This document shows positions 17,128-25,902 of a stretch of 64,000 bases of DNA, one piece after another. The stretch lies in assembly GCF_005298075.1 (NCBI RefSeq), contig NZ_SZZH01000004.1:124001-188000 (forward strand), given 5' to 3'. Below the pieces are notes generated by a model that did not search any database, was not told the origin of the DNA, and worked only from the letters and a program-made list of their open reading frames with translations. A program made the position numbers and the translations under genes. How positions within the stretch are numbered: the first letter of the stretch is position 1; each line of letters opens with the position of its first letter. This DNA comes from Nakamurella flava. Lineage in GTDB: Bacteria; Actinomycetota; Actinomycetes; Mycobacteriales; Nakamurellaceae.

Positions 17128-18675
17128 TCAACCCAGCGACCCCAGGCGGGTGAAACGTGCGGAACGCTCGGCCATCCGCTGCTCGGCGTCGGCGCGCAGC
17201 AGGCGGGCCAGCTCGTACCGCAGGACGTGCGAGAGCCGCTCGAAGAACTGTTCCGGGTCGTCCGCAGCGTCGGGACGTTCGGACACGATGCGGTCGACGA
17301 TGCCGTCGGCGAGCAGGTCGCGCGACCGGATGCGTTGGCGCGCAGCCAGTTCCGGGGCGCGGTCGACGTCGCGGTGCAGGATGACCGACGCCCCCTCCGG
17401 CGGCAGCGGGGACAGCCACGCATGCTCGGCGCAGATCACCCGGTCGGCGGGCAGCAGGGCGATGGCACCGCCGCCGGTGCCCTGGCCCAGCAGCAGGCAG
17501 AGGGTCGGCGCCGGCAGGGCGACCAGATCGGCCAGACAGCGGGCGATCTCGCCGGCCAGCGCACCCTCCTCGGCCTCCTGGCTGAGCGACGCGCCCGGGG
17601 TGTCGATGATGCTGATCAACGGCAGGTTGAGCTCGTGGGCCAGCCGCATGCCGCGGCGCGCGGCACGCAGGCCGGCCGGGCCGAGTTGCTGGCTCTCGCT
17701 CTGGTTGCGCCGGTCCTGGCCGAGGACGACGCACGGGATCCCCCCGAACCGGGCCAGGGCGATGCGGATGCTGGGGTCCTGTTCGCCCTCGCCGGTCCCA
17801 CTGAGCGGCACGACGTCGGTGGCCGCGTGCCGCAACAGCTCCCGGACGCCCGGCCGGTCCGGCCGCCGGGACCGGGTGACCGATTCCCAAGCCGGGATGT
17901 CGGCCAGCACGTCCTTGGGCAGTTCGCTGAGTTCGGGCAGTCCCTCGCGCGGCGACATCAGCACGTTCAGCACCCGGGACGCGACGGCGGCCAGCGCGGT
18001 CACCGGCAGGACGGCGTCGATCGACCCCCGCCGGTATAGATTCTCGGCCGTCTGCACGCCGGCCGGGAACGCCGTCCCGTACAACGCCTCGTAGACGCGG
18101 GGGCCGAGGAAGCCGACGAGCGCGCCGGGTTCGGCCGCGGTGAAGTGGCCGAGCGACCCCCAGGAGGCGAGCACCCCGCCGGTGGTGGGGTTGCGGAGGT
18201 AGACGATGAACGGCAGACCGGCCGCCTTGTGCCGGGCGACGGCCGCCGAGATGGCCACCATCCCGACGAACGCCCGGGTGCCCTCCTGCATGCGGGTGCC
18301 GCCCGAGGTCGGGGCGGCGCACAGCGGCAGACCCTCCCGGGTGGCCCGTTCGACGGCGGCCACCAGTCGCTCGGTGGCCGCGCGGCCGATCGATCCGGCC
18401 AGGAAACGGAACTCGCTGACGACGATGGCCACCGTGCGGCCGTCGATCCGTCCGGTGCCGGTGATCAGCGCCTCGTCCGTGCCGGCCTTGGCCGCGGCGG
18501 CGGCCAGCTCGGCGGCGTACTCGGGCGCGGCGCCCGCGTTCGCGGCCGGCGGGATGTCCCAGCTCTGCCAGCTGCCCGGGTCCAGCACGATGTCGAGCAG
18601 TTCCCGCGCGCCCACCCGACCTCGGGCCGTGTCCGCGCGCGGTCCGCTCGACGGGTGCTGCTCGGTCGTGGTCAT
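17128..18675 (-). CDS. Fused carboxyltransferase (AccD/AccA or MdcD/MdcE type)
   Basis: The 515-residue protein joins two crotonase-fold carboxyltransferase halves. The beta-type N-half contains EFRFLAGSIGRAATERLVAA and APTSGGTRMQEGTRAFVGM; the alpha-type C-half contains ISIIDTPGASLSQEAEEGALAGEIARCLADL and VICAEHAWLSPLPPEGAS. This order matches both acyl-CoA carboxyltransferases and the beta/gamma subunits of biotin-independent malonate decarboxylase. No biotin carboxylase or biotin carrier gene is in the window. Since barbiturate breakdown yields malonate, decarboxylation of a malonyl thioester is an attractive role, but this is inference. It starts at an ATG with GGGAG 6 bases upstream, 135 bases below the carbamate kinase. 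Confidence 0.75.
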   Translation of the reverse strand: MTTTEQHPSSGPRADTARGRVGARELLDIVLDPGSWQSWDIPPAANAGAAPEYAAELAAAAAKAGTDEALITGTGRIDGRTVAIVVSEFRFLAGSIGRAATERLVAAVERATREGLPLCAAPTSGGTRMQEGTRAFVGMVAISAAVARHKAAGLPFIVYLRNPTTGGVLASWGSLGHFTAAEPGALVGFLGPRVYEALYGTAFPAGVQTAENLYRRGSIDAVLPVTALAAVASRVLNVLMSPREGLPELSELPKDVLADIPAWESVTRSRRPDRPGVRELLRHAATDVVPLSGTGEGEQDPSIRIALARFGGIPCVVLGQDRRNQSESQQLGPAGLRAARRGMRLAHELNLPLISIIDTPGASLSQEAEEGALAGEIARCLADLVALPAPTLCLLLGQGTGGGAIALLPADRVICAEHAWLSPLPPEGASVILHRDVDRAPELAARQRIRSRDLLADGIVDRIVSERPDAADDPEQFFERLSHVLRYELARLLRADAEQRMAERSARFTRLGSLG

Positions 18676-18810
18676 CGGGGCTCCCGGGTCGGTGTGCTCG
18701 TCGTATCGGTGGGGCGGCCCGGGGCTGGTCGCCGAGGTTCTTCACATCCCCCGTCGATCGAACCCCCCGGCCCGCCCGTGCAGGCGCCGGGGGCGACGGG
18801 TCGACCCCGA

Positions 18811-19740
18811 TCAGGGGACGATGACGGTCCCCACGTCGTCGGTGATTGCATCGGCCAGGTGGGCCAGGTCGGTGATGACCGCCCGCCGTCCGCCCTGTTC
18901 GACGAAGCGGCAGGCGGCATCGACCTTCGGGCCCATCGAGCCGCTGGCGAAATGTCCCTCGGCGGCCAGCTCGCGCATCCGCGCGACGGTCACCGTTCCG
19001 ACGTCCCGGGCTTGCGGGGTCCCCCAGTGCAGGACGGCGTGCGCCACATCGGTGCCGATGACCAGTACGTCGGCGCCGATCGACCGGGCCAGCAACGCGG
19101 CCCCGAGATCCTTGTCGATGACGGCCTCGACCCCGCGTAGCCGGCCGTTCTCGCGGATCCCCGGAACCCCGCCGCCGCCGTTGGCGATGACGACGAACCC
19201 GGCCGCGATGAGGGCGACGACCGCTGGGGCGTCGAGGATCTCGCGGGGTTCGGGCGATGCGACGACCCGTCGCCACCCCTTCGCCCCGCGGTCCTGCCAG
19301 GTCTCGCCGCGGTCGACGAGCACCTGCGCCTGCACCTTCGGCAGGTGCCGCCCGATGGGCTTGGTGGGGGTGGTGAAACCCGGATCGTCGGCGTCGACCC
19401 GGGTCCGGGTGACCAGCGTCGCGGCGGGACGGTCGATACCCCGGTCGGCCAGCGCGGCGTCCAGGGCGTTCATCAGGACGACCCCGAGCGTGCCCTGCGT
19501 CTGCGCCCCGCACCAGTCCAGGGGGACGGGCGGCACCACGCCGGCGGCCAGTTCGTTCTTCACCAGCAGGTTGCCCACCTGCGGGCCGTTGCCGTGGGTG
19601 AGAACGACCTCGACGTCGCGGCCGAGGAGCTCGGCGACCGCGGCCATGGCCACCTGGGCGGCGGCGATCTGGTCCTCGGGCTGGGCGCGCCCCTCGGCGT
19701 TCGTCATGGCGTTGCCGCCCAGGGCGAGCAGGACTCTCAT
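18811..19740 (-). CDS. Carbamate kinase
   Basis: The 309-residue protein is full length for ArcC/AllK enzymes (about 300-315). It shows the amino-acid-kinase fold motifs: LLALGGNAM at the start, LTHGNGPQVGNLL near residue 50, VIANGGGGVPGI for the nucleotide loop, VIDKDLGAALLA, and ASGSMGPKVDAA. It transfers phosphate from carbamoyl phosphate to ADP, giving ATP, CO2 and ammonia. There is no arginine deiminase or ornithine carbamoyltransferase nearby, so another source of carbamoyl phosphate is needed. The FdrA-type transcarbamoylase at the right end of the window would supply it, as AllFGH does for AllK in Escherichia coli. It has its own leaderless promoter and motif copy. Confidence 0.92.
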   Translation of the reverse strand: MRVLLALGGNAMTNAEGRAQPEDQIAAAQVAMAAVAELLGRDVEVVLTHGNGPQVGNLLVKNELAAGVVPPVPLDWCGAQTQGTLGVVLMNALDAALADRGIDRPAATLVTRTRVDADDPGFTTPTKPIGRHLPKVQAQVLVDRGETWQDRGAKGWRRVVASPEPREILDAPAVVALIAAGFVVIANGGGGVPGIRENGRLRGVEAVIDKDLGAALLARSIGADVLVIGTDVAHAVLHWGTPQARDVGTVTVARMRELAAEGHFASGSMGPKVDAACRFVEQGGRRAVITDLAHLADAITDDVGTVIVP

Positions 19741-19746
19741 GGCCTC

Positions 19747-19752
19747 AACCTA
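19747..19752 (-). promoter_or_regulatory. Leaderless -10 element (TAGGTT)
   Basis: TAGGTT is followed by 6 bases and the ATG at 19740, giving the carbamate kinase its own leaderless transcript even though it follows the HyuAB-NmrA unit. Confidence 0.5.
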
Positions 19753-19808
19753 GGGACGCTCCGACCAGCGGACATGGGCAGGAATGCGCGAAAATCGTGG
19801 CCGGCGCG

Positions 19809-19822
19809 GGCAGTTGTTGCCA
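19809..19822. promoter_or_regulatory. Shared 14-base regulon motif, copy 2
   Basis: GGCAGTTGTTGCCA matches every position of RGCARHTSTTGCCA. It lies 68 bases upstream of the carbamate kinase start and just below the stop of the NmrA-like gene. Confidence 0.5.
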
Positions 19823-19849
19823 GGGACCGCCGGCCGGGCCCGTCAGCCG

Positions 19850-20545
19850 TCACCGGGATCCGAGCAGGTGCCGCAGCACGCCGAGACCCACCGGCAGGCC
19901 GTGCCGGTCGTAGTAGTCGAACATCGCCCGCAGCCACGGATGCTCCACCTCGTTGGGTACCTGCTGTGCCGTCAGCCCACACTCGGCCGCCAGCTCGCGC
20001 ACGGTGGCCTGCCGGGTCGCCAGCTCGTAGGTCGCCCCCGCGTGAGAGGCATCGAGCAGCACGGTGGCGGCCACCGCACCGAGATCGGCCAGGTCGAGGA
20101 ACCCGAACACGGCGTCGACGTCGTACGGCACGGTGACCGTCGGCCCGGACAGGTCCAGGTTCTCCCGGTACGCCCCGGGTTGCAGGATCGTCCAGGACAG
20201 CCCGGACCGGCGGACCAGGTCCTCGGAACGGGCCTTGCCGACGTGGTGCGGCATGTCCGGCGCGTAGGGTGAGGCCACCGAGTGGTAGACGACCCGCGGC
20301 ACACCGGCCCGGGTCAGGGCACCGAGAACCGTTGCGACGTAGTCCGGTTCGTCCGGGTGCAGATTGGGGGCGATCACACACGCCGCCTGGCAACCGATCA
20401 GCGCCGTCCCGAGTGCGGGCCACTCCGCGCGTCCCAACGGGACGGGTTCCGCGCCTCGTTCGATCAGTGCCGCGATGACGGCCCGGCCGGTCTTGCCATG
20501 ACCGCCGAAGACGGCGACCCGCCGCGGCCCGGCCGGATCGTTCAC
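19850..20545 (-). CDS. NmrA-like NAD(P)-binding protein
   Basis: The 231-residue Rossmann protein begins RRVAVFGGHGKTGRAVIAALIERG, the GxxGxxG dinucleotide motif of atypical SDR/NmrA proteins. VVYHSVASPYAPDMPHHVGKARSEDLVRRSGLSWTILQPG follows, where the usual YxxxK catalytic pair is not conserved. It may act as a redox sensor or an NADPH-dependent reductase. The GTG start at 20543-20545 overlaps the HyuB stop in a GTGA junction, so the three genes HyuA-HyuB-NmrA are translated together. The longer upstream frame is antisense-like and discarded. The role in hydantoin or pyrimidine breakdown is not known. Confidence 0.75.
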   Translation of the reverse strand: MNDPAGPRRVAVFGGHGKTGRAVIAALIERGAEPVPLGRAEWPALGTALIGCQAACVIAPNLHPDEPDYVATVLGALTRAGVPRVVYHSVASPYAPDMPHHVGKARSEDLVRRSGLSWTILQPGAYRENLDLSGPTVTVPYDVDAVFGFLDLADLGAVAATVLLDASHAGATYELATRQATVRELAAECGLTAQQVPNEVEHPWLRAMFDYYDRHGLPVGLGVLRHLLGSR

Positions 20546-22545
20546 CGCGCCGCCGCCATCGGGACGTCGACCGCGGCATGGCTGGCCCCGCCGGCCAGGG
20601 TCGAGTAGCCGGGACCGCGGTCGAAGAACGCGGTGCCGGCCGTCGACCGACCCTGGCGTTCCCGGCGGGTCGCGGCGTCGTCGTACCCGAGGGTGTCGTC
20701 GTCGAGCGATCCGGTGAGGACGACGCCGTAGTCGGCCAGCGCGGCGGCGGCGGAGACCTTGTGCCACTGGACGTCCCGCACGACCAGCGCCGGGTCGCGC
20801 TGCAGCGGGTCGCCCCAGCCGCCGCCGCCGGTGGTCCGGATGCGGACGACCTCGCCGGCGCTGATGGGTTCGGAGTCGGCCAGCGCGTCGATCTCCCGTT
20901 CGTTCGGCCCGCCCGGGTCGATGGTGACCTGGAACGGCTTACCGGCCTTGCCGCCCTTGACCCCCCAGCAGCCGAGGATCGAGCGGTCGGCGATCGACAT
21001 GAAGTGACCGTCCTTGAGCATCCGGATGTGCTTCTCATAGCCCAGGCCGCCGCGGAACTGGCCGGCTCCCCCGCTGTCGACGGCCAGGGACAGCGACTCG
21101 ACCCGGAAAGGGAACCGCGCCTCGGTGAACTCGGTCGGCAGGTTCCGGGAGTCGGGCACCACGTGGATGGTGTCCTCACCGTCCGCGTAGTAACGGCCGC
21201 CGGACCCGCCGCCCAGCACCTCGCGCATGAGATACGAGCGGCCGTGCAGGTCCTCGCCGTACACGCCGGTGTAACGGATCGTCTCCTGGTCGGCGGGCAT
21301 CCGACCGTCCACCGCCTTGGCGACCACCCCGGCCAGCACCCCGAGCAGCCGCAGGATGACGAACGTGCGCGCGTTGGTGGGCGCGGGGAACACCGGCGTG
21401 AGCAGGGTGCCGGGCGGCGGGAAGCGCATCTCGATGAGCGGCACGATGCCCTCGTTGACGTCGAGTTCGGCCATCCGCTCCGGGGTGTCGGCCAGGTTCC
21501 GAAGGATCGGCGCCAGCCACTTCTTGAGGAAGACGCCGTCGCTGTAGTCGCCGCAGTGGTTGATCGGGCCCTTGGCCTGCGGCGAGGTGCCGCCGAAGTC
21601 GAGGATGAGCCGCTCCCCCTCCGGGTCGTCGGCCGGGGTGCGGGTGAGAGTGATCCGCTGGGTGTGCAGCTGCGGTTCGTCGACCCCGTCGTGCTCGGCG
21701 TAGTCCTCCCACACCCAGCTGCCGACCGGGATCTTGGACAGGATCTCGCGACGGTAGGTCTGGGTGGTCCGGCTGATGATGGCGTCGAAGCAGGATTCGA
21801 CGGTGTCGACGCCGTACCGGTCGAAGAGTTCGCCGAGTCGGCGGGCGCCCATCAGGCAGGCCGAGCATTCGGCGTCGAGGTCGGCCGACAGCGACTCGGG
21901 CATCCGCGAGTTGCGGGTCATGATGGCCAGCGCGGCGCGGTTCGGCACGCCCGCGTCCCACAACCGGATCGGCGGGACCATCAACCCCTCCTCGAACACG
22001 CTGGTGGCGTGCGAGGGCATGGAACCGGGGACGGCGCCGCCGATGTCGTCGTGGTGGCCGAAGGCCTGCACGAACGCCACGACCCGACGATCCCCCGCCG
22101 GCCCGGCGAACACCGGGACGGTGACGCACAGGTCGGGCAGGTGCCCGATGCCGCCCTCGGAGCGGTAGACGTCGTTGTGGAAGAACACGTCCCCCTCCCG
22201 CATCTGCTCGATGGGGAAGTCACGGGCCACCGGGTGCACGAGCGCGGAGTACGACCGGCCGGTGAGCTTGCGGAGCAACCGGTCGTGGATGCCGGCCCGG
22301 AAGTCGTGGGCGTCCCGGATCATCGGGCTCCGGCTGGTCCGGGCGATCGCGGTCTCGACCTCCATCTCGACGGAAGCCAGTGACCCCTGGACGATCTCGA
22401 CGAGCACCGGGTCGGCCCCGGCGCCGGCGTCGACGGTCAGCGAGGTGAACGGGAACTGGGTGGGGGCCCGGCGGCTCTCGCCGACGGATGGGGTCGTGGC
22501 GGAGGCCGGGCCCGTCGAACTGACGCCGGTCGAACAGGTGCACAT
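20542..22545 (-). CDS. Hydantoinase B / oxoprolinase-type subunit
   Basis: The 667-residue protein is the catalytic amide-cleaving half of an ATP-dependent hydantoinase, oxoprolinase, acetone carboxylase or caprolactamase. Family marks include FFHNDVYRSEGGIGHLPD, FGHHDDIGGAVPGSMPS, ILDFGGTSPQAKGPINH, LGGGSGGRYYADG and GAGQFRGGLGYEKHIRM. It is longer than the usual 520-600 residues because of N- and C-terminal extensions. The ATG overlaps the HyuA TGA by one base (TGATG), so the subunits are coupled. The pair probably hydrolyses a cyclic amide or ureide ring with ATP; the exact ring cannot be read from sequence. Confidence 0.85.
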   Translation of the reverse strand: MCTCSTGVSSTGPASATTPSVGESRRAPTQFPFTSLTVDAGAGADPVLVEIVQGSLASVEMEVETAIARTSRSPMIRDAHDFRAGIHDRLLRKLTGRSYSALVHPVARDFPIEQMREGDVFFHNDVYRSEGGIGHLPDLCVTVPVFAGPAGDRRVVAFVQAFGHHDDIGGAVPGSMPSHATSVFEEGLMVPPIRLWDAGVPNRAALAIMTRNSRMPESLSADLDAECSACLMGARRLGELFDRYGVDTVESCFDAIISRTTQTYRREILSKIPVGSWVWEDYAEHDGVDEPQLHTQRITLTRTPADDPEGERLILDFGGTSPQAKGPINHCGDYSDGVFLKKWLAPILRNLADTPERMAELDVNEGIVPLIEMRFPPPGTLLTPVFPAPTNARTFVILRLLGVLAGVVAKAVDGRMPADQETIRYTGVYGEDLHGRSYLMREVLGGGSGGRYYADGEDTIHVVPDSRNLPTEFTEARFPFRVESLSLAVDSGGAGQFRGGLGYEKHIRMLKDGHFMSIADRSILGCWGVKGGKAGKPFQVTIDPGGPNEREIDALADSEPISAGEVVRIRTTGGGGWGDPLQRDPALVVRDVQWHKVSAAAALADYGVVLTGSLDDDTLGYDDAATRRERQGRSTAGTAFFDRGPGYSTLAGGASHAAVDVPMAAAR

Positions 22546-24632
22546 CAGTTGCTCTCCTTCGACTCGAGCCGGGTGACGATGAGGTTGAGGTGGTCGTCGA
22601 CGCGGACGCTGAAGCCGGGGTGCACGGGGACGGTCGACCCGAACTCCTCGATGATCACCGGGCCGTCGACGACGACCCCCGGCCGCAGGTCGGTCCGCCA
22701 GAGCACCGGGGTGTCGACGTACCCGCCGGCGGCGTCGAAACAGACTCCCCGCCGGGACTTCTCGGCCGGCACCCGGCCGTCACCCCACGGGTGTCGACGG
22801 ATCTCCGGTCGCTGGATGGGGCCGATGCCCGACACCCGCAGGTTGACCCACTCGACCTGCTGGGTCGGGTCACCGGCGAAGTCGTAGCCGTAGAGCGCGG
22901 TGTGCTCGGCGTGGAACCGGCGGGCGACCTCGGCCAGCACGTCGGCGTCGATCGGCCCCTCGGGCACGGGGACCCGCACCTCGAAGGCCTGACCGAAGTA
23001 GCGGACGTCGGCGGTGCGCGAGTAGACGTGCTCCTCGGGTGGGAAGCCCTCGGTGGCCAGGGCCTTCGCGGCCTGCGCGGTGAGCCCGTCGTAGATGCCG
23101 GCGACGACGGCCGGGTCGAGCTCGTCCGGCAACGCCACATGGGTCTGCACGTAGTCGTTCTTGACGTCCACCGTCAGCAGGCCGAACGCCGAGACGTTGC
23201 CGGGGTTGGGCGGCACCAGGACGGCGGGCAGACCGAGCACGTCGATCAACCGGCACAGCAGGAGCGAGCCGGAACCACCGAAGGTGACCAGGACGAAGTC
23301 GCGGACGTCCAGGCCCCGCTTGACGGTGACCTGGCGCAGCGCGTTGGCCTGGTTCCAGGCGGAGATCTCCAGGATGCCGGTGGCGCAGGCCTCCGGGCTC
23401 AGACCCAGCTTGTCGGCGAGGATCTCGATGCCGCGGTGGGCGGCCTCGGTGTGCAGCTGGATCTCGCCGCCCAGCAGGTGCGGCGGGATGCGGCCGAGGA
23501 ACACGTGGGCGTCGGTGATGGTGACGTCCTGACCACCCTTGCCGTAGCAGAGCGGACCGGGATCGGCGCCGGCCGACTGCGGCCCGACCTTGAGGGTGCC
23601 CTCGGGCGACAGCCAGGCGATGGAGCCGCCGCCGGCGCCGACGGTGACGACATCGATCATCGGGATCTTGGACGGGAACGCCCCGACCGATCCCTCGGTG
23701 GTCAGCGTCGGCTCGCCGTCGATGACGACGCTGACGTCGGTGGAGGTGCCGCCGCCGTCGGAGGTGAGCACCTTGTCGAACCCGGCGACCTTGGCGATCA
23801 GCGCGGCTCCGAGCGCCCCGGCCGCCGGGCCGGAGAGCACCGTGGTGATCGGCTGGTGGACGACCTCGTCGGCGGACAGCACCCCGCCGTTGGACTTCAT
23901 GACGTAGAAGGGGATGGTCCGGCCGTCGAGGGCGTTGAGCCGCTGGGCGATGTTGCGGACATAGGCGGACAGGCGCGGCTTCACGGCGGCGTCGACGAGA
24001 GTCGTCATGGCCCGCTCGTACTCGCGGTACTCGCGCAGCACCTCGCTGGACACCGACACCACCGCACCGGGATGTTCCTGCGCGAGGATGGCCCGCATCC
24101 GGTCCTCGTGATCGGAGTTGGCGTAGGCGTGCAGGAAACAGACGCCCAGCGTGTTGACGCCCTGATCGCGGAACCACCGGGCGACGGCCCGAGCCCCGCC
24201 CTCGTCGAAGGGGCGCACCTCCTCGCCGTCGACGCCGAGCCGGCCCTCCACCCCTTTCACCAGATGGCGCGGGACGATGCGGTCGGGCTTGACCCAGAAG
24301 TAGGAGTTGCCGTACCCGTCGGGCACGGACTGCCGGGCGATCTCCAGCATCGCCTCGTATCCGGCGTTGGTGATCAAGCCGAGCCGGTCGACCTTGCCCT
24401 CCAGGAGCTGGTTGGTCGCGACCGTCGTCCCGTGGCTGACCGCGTCGACGTCGGCGGCGCTCCCCCCGACGAGGGCGAGCACCTTGTCGATCCCGGCCAG
24501 GAATCCGTCGGCCGGGTTGCTGGGTGTCGACGGGGTCTTGGTGGTGACCAGCTCCCCCGACTCCTCGTCGAAGGCGACGACATCGGTGAACGTGCCGCCG
24601 GTGTCGATGCCGATCCGGATGCTCCGGGCCAT
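22545..24632 (-). CDS. Hydantoinase A / oxoprolinase-type ATP-binding subunit
   Basis: The 695-residue protein begins with the acetate/sugar-kinase-like phosphate motif IRIGIDTGGTFTDVVAFDE. It continues with SHGTTVATNQLLEGK (about residue 66), VMKSNGGVLSADE, LSGPAAGALGAAL and TSDGGGTSTDVSVVIDGEP, all typical of the HyuA family. It phosphorylates the amide oxygen of a cyclic substrate so that the HyuB partner can cleave it. Length fits (about 680-720). AGGAG lies 5 bases before the ATG. It heads a three-gene operon and is divergent from coxD, sharing a promoter region with two copies of the regulon motif. Confidence 0.88.
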   Translation of the reverse strand: MARSIRIGIDTGGTFTDVVAFDEESGELVTTKTPSTPSNPADGFLAGIDKVLALVGGSAADVDAVSHGTTVATNQLLEGKVDRLGLITNAGYEAMLEIARQSVPDGYGNSYFWVKPDRIVPRHLVKGVEGRLGVDGEEVRPFDEGGARAVARWFRDQGVNTLGVCFLHAYANSDHEDRMRAILAQEHPGAVVSVSSEVLREYREYERAMTTLVDAAVKPRLSAYVRNIAQRLNALDGRTIPFYVMKSNGGVLSADEVVHQPITTVLSGPAAGALGAALIAKVAGFDKVLTSDGGGTSTDVSVVIDGEPTLTTEGSVGAFPSKIPMIDVVTVGAGGGSIAWLSPEGTLKVGPQSAGADPGPLCYGKGGQDVTITDAHVFLGRIPPHLLGGEIQLHTEAAHRGIEILADKLGLSPEACATGILEISAWNQANALRQVTVKRGLDVRDFVLVTFGGSGSLLLCRLIDVLGLPAVLVPPNPGNVSAFGLLTVDVKNDYVQTHVALPDELDPAVVAGIYDGLTAQAAKALATEGFPPEEHVYSRTADVRYFGQAFEVRVPVPEGPIDADVLAEVARRFHAEHTALYGYDFAGDPTQQVEWVNLRVSGIGPIQRPEIRRHPWGDGRVPAEKSRRGVCFDAAGGYVDTPVLWRTDLRPGVVVDGPVIIEEFGSTVPVHPGFSVRVDDHLNLIVTRLESKESN

Positions 24633-24678
24633 GACTGCTCCTGTTCCGCGACGTCGCCCCGTGCCGTCGTCTGTCTGA

Positions 24679-24760
24679 GGTTGGATTCAACCGACCACCC
24701 GGACCCGGGACCACAGCAATTCTTGCCGTCGTCCGCCCACATGTTGTCCAACTCTTGCCA
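24679..24760. promoter_or_regulatory. Divergent hyuA/coxD control region with two regulon motifs
   Basis: Copies 3 (AGCAATTCTTGCCG, 24715-24728) and 4 (TCCAACTCTTGCCA, 24747-24760) of the shared motif are exactly 32 bases apart, about three helical turns. Copy 4 sits just upstream of where the coxD -35 would be, an activator-like position. A separate small inverted repeat, GGTTG-GATT-CAACC at 24679-24692, is closer to hyuA. Confidence 0.5.
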
Positions 24761-24783
24761 GGTCGGCGCGCGGAGCCGCGCCG

Positions 24784-24789
24784 TAGTCT
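24784..24789 (+). promoter_or_regulatory. Leaderless -10 element (TAGTCT)
   Basis: TAGTCT is followed by 6 bases and the GTG at 24796. Confidence 0.5.
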
Positions 24790-24795
24790 TGACCC

Positions 24796-25677
24796 GTGGC
24801 TCCCGAATCCGCCGCCGACATGTCCGAGCTGTTGCAGGGCACCGGGTATCTCAGCGACGACGCGCTGGCCACGGTCACCTTCCTGGCCCTGCGGATGCAG
24901 CGTCCGGTCCTGCTGGAGGGCGAGCCGGGGACGGGCAAGACGGCGCTGGCCGAGGCGCTCGCCCAGGCGCTGTCGATCCCACTGGTGCGGTTGCAGTGCT
25001 ACGAGGGCATCGACGCCGCGCAGGCGCTCTACGACTGGAACTTCCCGCAGCAGATCCTGCACCTGCGGGCACTGGAGGCGGCCGGCGGCGTCACCCGCGA
25101 GACCGTCGCCGAAGCCGAGCAGAGCGTCTACAGCGAACGTTTCCTTTCCGCCCGGCCGGTGCTGCAGGCCCTGCAGCAGAGTCCGGCGGTGCTGCTGATC
25201 GACGAGATCGACCGGGCCGACGACGAGTTCGAGGCTTTCCTGTTGGAAGTGCTCTCGACGTACCAGGTCTCGATCCCCGAGTACGGCACGGTCAGTGCCA
25301 AGACACCGCCGGTGGTGGTGCTGACCTCCAACCGCACCCGCGAACTGCACGACGCCCTCAAGCGCCGCTGCCTCTACCACTGGGTCGACCACCCGGACCT
25401 GGACCAGGAGCTGCGCATCGCCCGGTCCCGGGCGCCGGAGGTGTCGGAGACGCTGCGCCGCCAGGTCGTCGAGGTCGTCCAGCGCCTGCGTACCGCGGAA
25501 TCCCTACAGAAGCCACCCGGGGTCGCCGAGACCCTGGACTGGGCGCGGGCCCTGCACCACCTCGGCGCCGCCGAACTCGATCTGGCCTCGGCCGCGGCCA
25601 CTCTCGGCGCCCTGGTGAAGTACCGGGAGGATGTCGATCGGGTGCGGCTGGCGCTGGACCGGCTGCTGCGACCGTGA
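24796..25677 (+). CDS. CoxD-type MoxR AAA+ ATPase
   Basis: The 293-residue protein has Walker A GEPGTGKT (residues 42-49), Walker B VLLIDEIDRADDE, sensor-1 VVVLTSNRTRELHDALKRRC and a C-terminal lid. This is the MoxR/CoxD pattern. CoxD proteins, working with the VWA protein CoxE, help insert the mature molybdenum cofactor into xanthine-dehydrogenase-family enzymes. The expected client is the CoxMSL enzyme at 55256-58976, about 30 kb away. In most genomes coxE follows coxD directly; here a 1.6-kb module separates them. The GTG start is set by the leaderless -10. It is divergent from hyuA. Confidence 0.85.
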   Translation: MAPESAADMSELLQGTGYLSDDALATVTFLALRMQRPVLLEGEPGTGKTALAEALAQALSIPLVRLQCYEGIDAAQALYDWNFPQQILHLRALEAAGGVTRETVAEAEQSVYSERFLSARPVLQALQQSPAVLLIDEIDRADDEFEAFLLEVLSTYQVSIPEYGTVSAKTPPVVVLTSNRTRELHDALKRRCLYHWVDHPDLDQELRIARSRAPEVSETLRRQVVEVVQRLRTAESLQKPPGVAETLDWARALHHLGAAELDLASAAATLGALVKYREDVDRVRLALDRLLRP

Positions 25678-25756
25678 GCGCTATGGATGATCGCTCTCGC
25701 CGACGTTGCGGAACCGGCGTCTTCATCCCGAGGGGCATCCGCCTACGCCATAGCGC
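25678..25756. repeat. 9-base inverted repeat just after coxD
   Basis: GCGCTATGG at 25678-25686 is matched by CCATAGCGC at 25748-25756, 61 bases apart. It begins at the base after the coxD stop codon, where the inserted module starts. It may mark the module boundary or act as a long-range terminator stem; no T tract follows. Confidence 0.4.
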
Positions 25757-25863
25757 AGTCACTGATATCGCCTTCCGGCCAACCGGCCGGCCTGCTTGAT
25801 CCTGCGCACCCTTGTTCTGCTCTGCGCAGGCGCTGGCCGTCATCCCGCCATCAGCGGCAGGTA

Positions 25864-25881
25864 AAGTGAAAAGAAGTGAAA
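25864..25881. repeat. AT-rich direct repeat upstream of the stand-alone ATPase
   Basis: AAGTGAAA occurs twice with a 10-base period (25864-25871 and 25874-25881) in a stretch much richer in A than its surroundings, about 22 bases upstream of the ATPase GTG. One helical turn spacing suggests a binding site for a regulator. Confidence 0.4.
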
Positions 25882-25902
25882 GCTTGGTAAAGGGGGTAGC
25901 GG

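Noticed and set aside
18676-18810. A terminator between carbamate kinase and the carboxyltransferase
   Set aside because: CCCCCGGC and GCCGGGGG could pair, but the loop is long, there is no T tract, and such pairs arise easily at this GC content.
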